NCBI GenBank assembly: GCA_038233335.1
Contig: JBBSME010000038.1
Span: 1 to 24,268 of the forward strand
Direction of reading: 5' to 3'
DNA from: Iamia sp038233335
GTDB taxonomy: Bacteria > Actinomycetota > Acidimicrobiia > Acidimicrobiales > Iamiaceae
DNA: 24,268 nucleotides
The notes under the pieces are model-generated. The model was not told the origin of the DNA. It made no database searches and saw nothing but the letters and a program-made list of their open reading frames with translations. Position numbers and translations under genes: made by a program. Shown in pieces: positions 22,190 through 24,268 of the stretch (within the stretch, counting starts at the first letter, position 1; each line of letters begins with the position of its first letter).

Positions 22190-22971
22190 CCGACATGCAG
22201 GGGCGCGTCGCCCTGGTCACCGGGGGTGGGTCCGGCATCGGAGCCGAGGTGTGCCGGCGGTACGCGGCCCGGGGGGCCCGGGTTGCGGTTCTCGACCGCG
22301 ACGGTGACACGGCCGCGGGGGTGGCGGACGAGGTCGACGGCCTCGCCCTCGTCGCGGACGTCGCCGACGCGCCCGCCATCGATGCCGCGGTCGCCCGGAC
22401 GGTGGATGAGCTGGGCGGGCTCACCGACCTGGTGGCCAACGCCGGCGTCGGCCGGGCCAAGGGCTTCACCGACTACACCGACAGGGAGTGGGCCCTCATC
22501 GTGGGGGTCAACCTCACCGGTACGTTCCACTGCATGCGGGCTGTCATCCCGGTGATGAGGGCCGCAGGCCGCGGCGCCATCGTCAACGTGGCCTCCCTCA
22601 CCGGCGTGCGCCCGACCATGGGTGAGGCGCCGTACTCGGCGGCCAAGGCCGGCGTGATCGCCCTCACCGCCTCCGGTGCGCTGGAGGCGGCGCCGACCGT
22701 GCGGGTGAACTGCGTGGCTCCCGGGATGATCGACACCCCCCTGACCCAGATGGTGACCGAGAACCCCCAGTGGCGGGCGGGCGCCGAGGCCGGCACCCCG
22801 CTGGGTCGGATCGGCGCCGCCCGCGAGGTGGCCGACGTGGTGCTGTTCCTCGCCTCCGACGCCGCGTCGTACATCACCGGCCAGACGATCGTGGTCGACG
22901 GCGGCAGCATCCTGCCCAGCCTCCAGTCCGACGCACTGCTGCGGGCCATCTCGTCCGACGGCGCCACCTGA
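22186..22971 (+). CDS. SDR-family oxidoreductase
   Basis: This 261-residue classical short-chain dehydrogenase has the cofactor motif T-G-G-G-S-G-I-G (12-19), the V-A-N-A-G block, S137 in N-V-A-S-L-T-G, and catalytic Y150 and K154 in P-Y-S-A-A-K. The C-terminal P-G-M-I-D-T-P-L and L-F-L-A-S-D-A-A-S-Y-I-T-G-Q-T-I-V-V-D-G-G are standard. After R-V-A-V-L the residue is Asp (L-D-R-D), suggesting NAD rather than NADP. It is coupled to the EthD-like gene by a 4-base overlap. It is a second dehydrogenase of the same run, and its substrate is unknown. Confidence 0.93.
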   Translation: MTDMQGRVALVTGGGSGIGAEVCRRYAARGARVAVLDRDGDTAAGVADEVDGLALVADVADAPAIDAAVARTVDELGGLTDLVANAGVGRAKGFTDYTDREWALIVGVNLTGTFHCMRAVIPVMRAAGRGAIVNVASLTGVRPTMGEAPYSAAKAGVIALTASGALEAAPTVRVNCVAPGMIDTPLTQMVTENPQWRAGAEAGTPLGRIGAAREVADVVLFLASDAASYITGQTIVVDGGSILPSLQSDALLRAISSDGAT

Positions 22972-23039
22972 GAGTCCCGGACCGCGCCCTCGGTGGCATG
23001 GCGGACCGACCGTCGGTGCGCGCCTCGGGCCCCGGCCAC

Positions 23040-23053
23040 TAGAACAGGTTCTC
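23040..23053. promoter_or_regulatory. KstR-like palindrome upstream of the 23078 gene
   Basis: AGAAC-AG-GTTCT (23041-23052) is a perfect 5-base-arm palindrome. With the preceding T it fits TnnAACnnGTTnnA at all fixed positions but the last. It lies 25-37 bases before the ATG, where a repressor would block transcription or early elongation. KstR controls sterol and lipid catabolism in mycobacteria. The actual binder here is unknown. Confidence 0.5.
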
Positions 23054-23077
23054 ACCACCGCCGGACGAGGAGACGAC

Positions 23078-23872
23078 ATGGGCCAGGACGTGGGCAGTGG
23101 CAAAAGCCGGCGAGGTCGGCCCATCGAGCTGGGCGGCGCCCTGGTGACCCTGGTGGAGCCGCACCAGGGCCACGCGGTGGACTACAACCGCTGGTACGAG
23201 CGGGACCACTTCTACGCCGGGTGCATGCTCGGGGCCTGGACCATCTCCGGGTCCCGGTACGTCGCCACCCGGGATCTGAAGGCCCTGCGGGCCGAGCCCT
23301 CGACCGTCGCCCCCGATCCCACCGCCGGCTCCTACCTCTCCCTCTACTGGCTGGTGGCCGGCAAGTTCGGCGAGTGGATGGAGTGGGGCACCCGCCAGGT
23401 GAAGTGGCTCCACTCCGAGGATCGGATGTTCCCGCACCGCGACCACGTCCACACGGTGATGTACCGCTTCCACTCCGAGGTGCCGGGCCGGGAGGACGGG
23501 GTCCCGGTCGAGCTGGCGCTCGACCACCGCTCGCCGTCGCTGGTGATGACCCTGGTCGACCGGGCCGACGGGATCGACTCCGCCGCCGTCGCCTCGTGGT
23601 GGCGGGCCCGGGAGCTGGGCGCCGAGGTCACCGCGGTGTTCGAGCCGGTGCCCATGCCCACCGACGCTCCCAGCGACGTCCCCGCCGAGCGCACCGGAGA
23701 CCGGACCCTCCTGCTGGCCTTCGTCGACGCCGACGTGGCCGAGGGCTGGGATGACGGGTGGAGCGAGGTGCCCGAGGCCCTGGCCGAGGCCGGCCTGGGC
23801 ACGGTGGCCTTCCACGGACCGTTCACAGGCACCATCCCCGGCACCGACACCTACGCGGATGAGCTCTGGTAG
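23078..23872 (+). CDS. Conserved unknown protein, possibly two ferredoxin-like (EthD-like) halves
   Basis: This 264-residue protein starts at an ATG with GAGGAG about 8 bases upstream. After a basic tail (G-K-S-R-R-G-R-P) comes a strand A-L-V-T-L-V-E-P and then D-Y-N-R-W-Y-E-R-D-H-F-Y-A-G-C-M, an aromatic block reminiscent of dimeric alpha/beta-barrel (EthD-type) proteins. The middle is Trp-rich (L-Y-W-L-V-A-G-K-F-G-E-W-M-E-W-G). A later segment, L-V-M-T-L-V-D-R-A-D-G-I, then A-S-W-W-R-A-R-E-L-G-A, could be a second, shorter repeat of the same fold. I do not recognise a named family. A KstR-like palindrome precedes it, and it follows the SDR-EthD-SDR run, so a role in the same catabolism is plausible but unproven. 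Confidence 0.8.
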   Translation: MGQDVGSGKSRRGRPIELGGALVTLVEPHQGHAVDYNRWYERDHFYAGCMLGAWTISGSRYVATRDLKALRAEPSTVAPDPTAGSYLSLYWLVAGKFGEWMEWGTRQVKWLHSEDRMFPHRDHVHTVMYRFHSEVPGREDGVPVELALDHRSPSLVMTLVDRADGIDSAAVASWWRARELGAEVTAVFEPVPMPTDAPSDVPAERTGDRTLLLAFVDADVAEGWDDGWSEVPEALAEAGLGTVAFHGPFTGTIPGTDTYADELW

Positions 23873-24268
23873 TCAGGCGGGGGTGATGCGGTAGGCGCAG
23901 CAGGCGTCGCCGGCCAGGAGGTGCTGGGTGCGCTCGACCACCACCTGGTCGCCCAGCACGCGCTGGAACAGCTCCAGCTCGCCGCCGCAGAGCCCGGCGC
24001 AGGAGCGGGCCGCGGCCCGGATGGGGCAGTGGCGCTCCACCAGCAGCAGCTCGCCGTCCTCGTCGAGCACCTCGGCCTCGTAGCCCTCGGCCGAACGCCG
24101 GTCGGCCAGGGCCTCGACCCGGCGTCGGAGCCCGGCTCGGCGGGGCAGGTCGGAACGGAAATCTGGATGAGATAGATCGCTGGTTCGCAGTTCGTCCAGC
24201 TGACCCGTGAGCTGACGAAACGCTGATTGACCGATGTTGCCCTGCTTGGACTGAAACGCCCACTGCTC
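23873..24268 (-). CDS. C-terminal part of a cysteine-rich regulator (SufR/ArsR-like), 5' end outside window
   Basis: The reverse-strand frame is open from the window edge to a TGA that abuts the previous gene's stop. The C-terminal 80 or so residues, R-R-V-E-A-L-A-D-R-R-S-A-E-G-Y, then L-V-E-R-H-C-P-I-R-A-A-A-R-S-C-A-G-L-C and ending G-D-A-C-C-A-Y-R-I, resemble the cysteine-bearing C-terminal half of winged-helix regulators such as SufR, which bind an iron-sulfur cluster. The helix-turn-helix would lie outside. The first 36-38 codons at the window edge, up to D-L-S-H-P-D-F, come from a stretch of about 56% GC with A/T-ending codons unlike the rest and do not look like the family. That part may be foreign or an assembly join. 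Confidence 0.65.
   Translation of the reverse strand, partial: EQWAFQSKQGNIGQSAFRQLTGQLDELRTSDLSHPDFRSDLPRRAGLRRRVEALADRRSAEGYEAEVLDEDGELLLVERHCPIRAAARSCAGLCGGELELFQRVLGDQVVVERTQHLLAGDACCAYRITPA

Noticed and set aside
1..24268. tRNA, rRNA, riboswitch, intact insertion sequence, prophage or attachment sites
   Set aside because: None was seen. No transposase or integrase motif, no cloverleaf-like segment and no target duplication could be supported by reading.

Overview
The window is very GC-rich (well over 70% in most genes) and uses GTG starts about as often as ATG. It encodes a mycothione reductase, an F420-type luciferase-like oxidoreductase and a FadD3-family ligase. These point to a high-GC actinobacterium, most likely class Acidimicrobiia. 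That placement is inference from gene content and style, because no rRNA gene is present. I see no tRNA, rRNA, CRISPR array, intact insertion sequence or prophage.

Left part (1-8318). It opens with the tail of a HAD phosphatase and the ruins of a Phd-VapC toxin-antitoxin pair. Then come ychF and a DUF192 gene, a reverse-strand DUF5655 gene with a frameshift, and a tight forward run: rsmI, a GNAT acetyltransferase, an acidic orphan protein, metG, tatD and rsmA. This is a core translation and rRNA-modification neighbourhood with 4-base GTGA overlaps, typical of actinobacteria.

Middle part (8319-13331). This is accessory and eroded: a GNAT gene broken by two single-base shifts, a MOSC protein whose frame has no stop and runs through two tandem hairpin repeats into the next gene, a SAM methyltransferase, a YcaQ/AlkX-type winged-helix protein, a small lipoprotein, and the C-terminal wreck of an acyl-CoA ligase.

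Right part (13348-24268). This looks catabolic. A reverse-strand amidohydrolase is divergent from a forward operon: an isochorismatase-fold protein without its catalytic residues, a FadD3-family CoA ligase, a DoxX membrane protein and a TetR regulator. The shared intergenic region holds two copies of the palindrome CTGACG-N3-CGTCAG, one at each promoter, so the TetR protein probably controls both arms and itself. Mycothione reductase follows. Then comes a second catabolic run (LLM oxidoreductase, SDR, EthD-like protein, second SDR, a conserved unknown), with two KstR-like palindromes in its upstream regions. The window ends inside a reverse-strand cysteine-rich regulator whose distal part drops sharply in GC.

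Many starts have a TANNNT-like -10 box 6-8 bases before the start codon and no Shine-Dalgarno, which indicates leaderless transcripts. I found no clearly new defence or mobile system. The best leads are the operator pair with its regulon, the triad-less isochorismatase-like protein, and the covarying tandem hairpins that swallow the MOSC stop.
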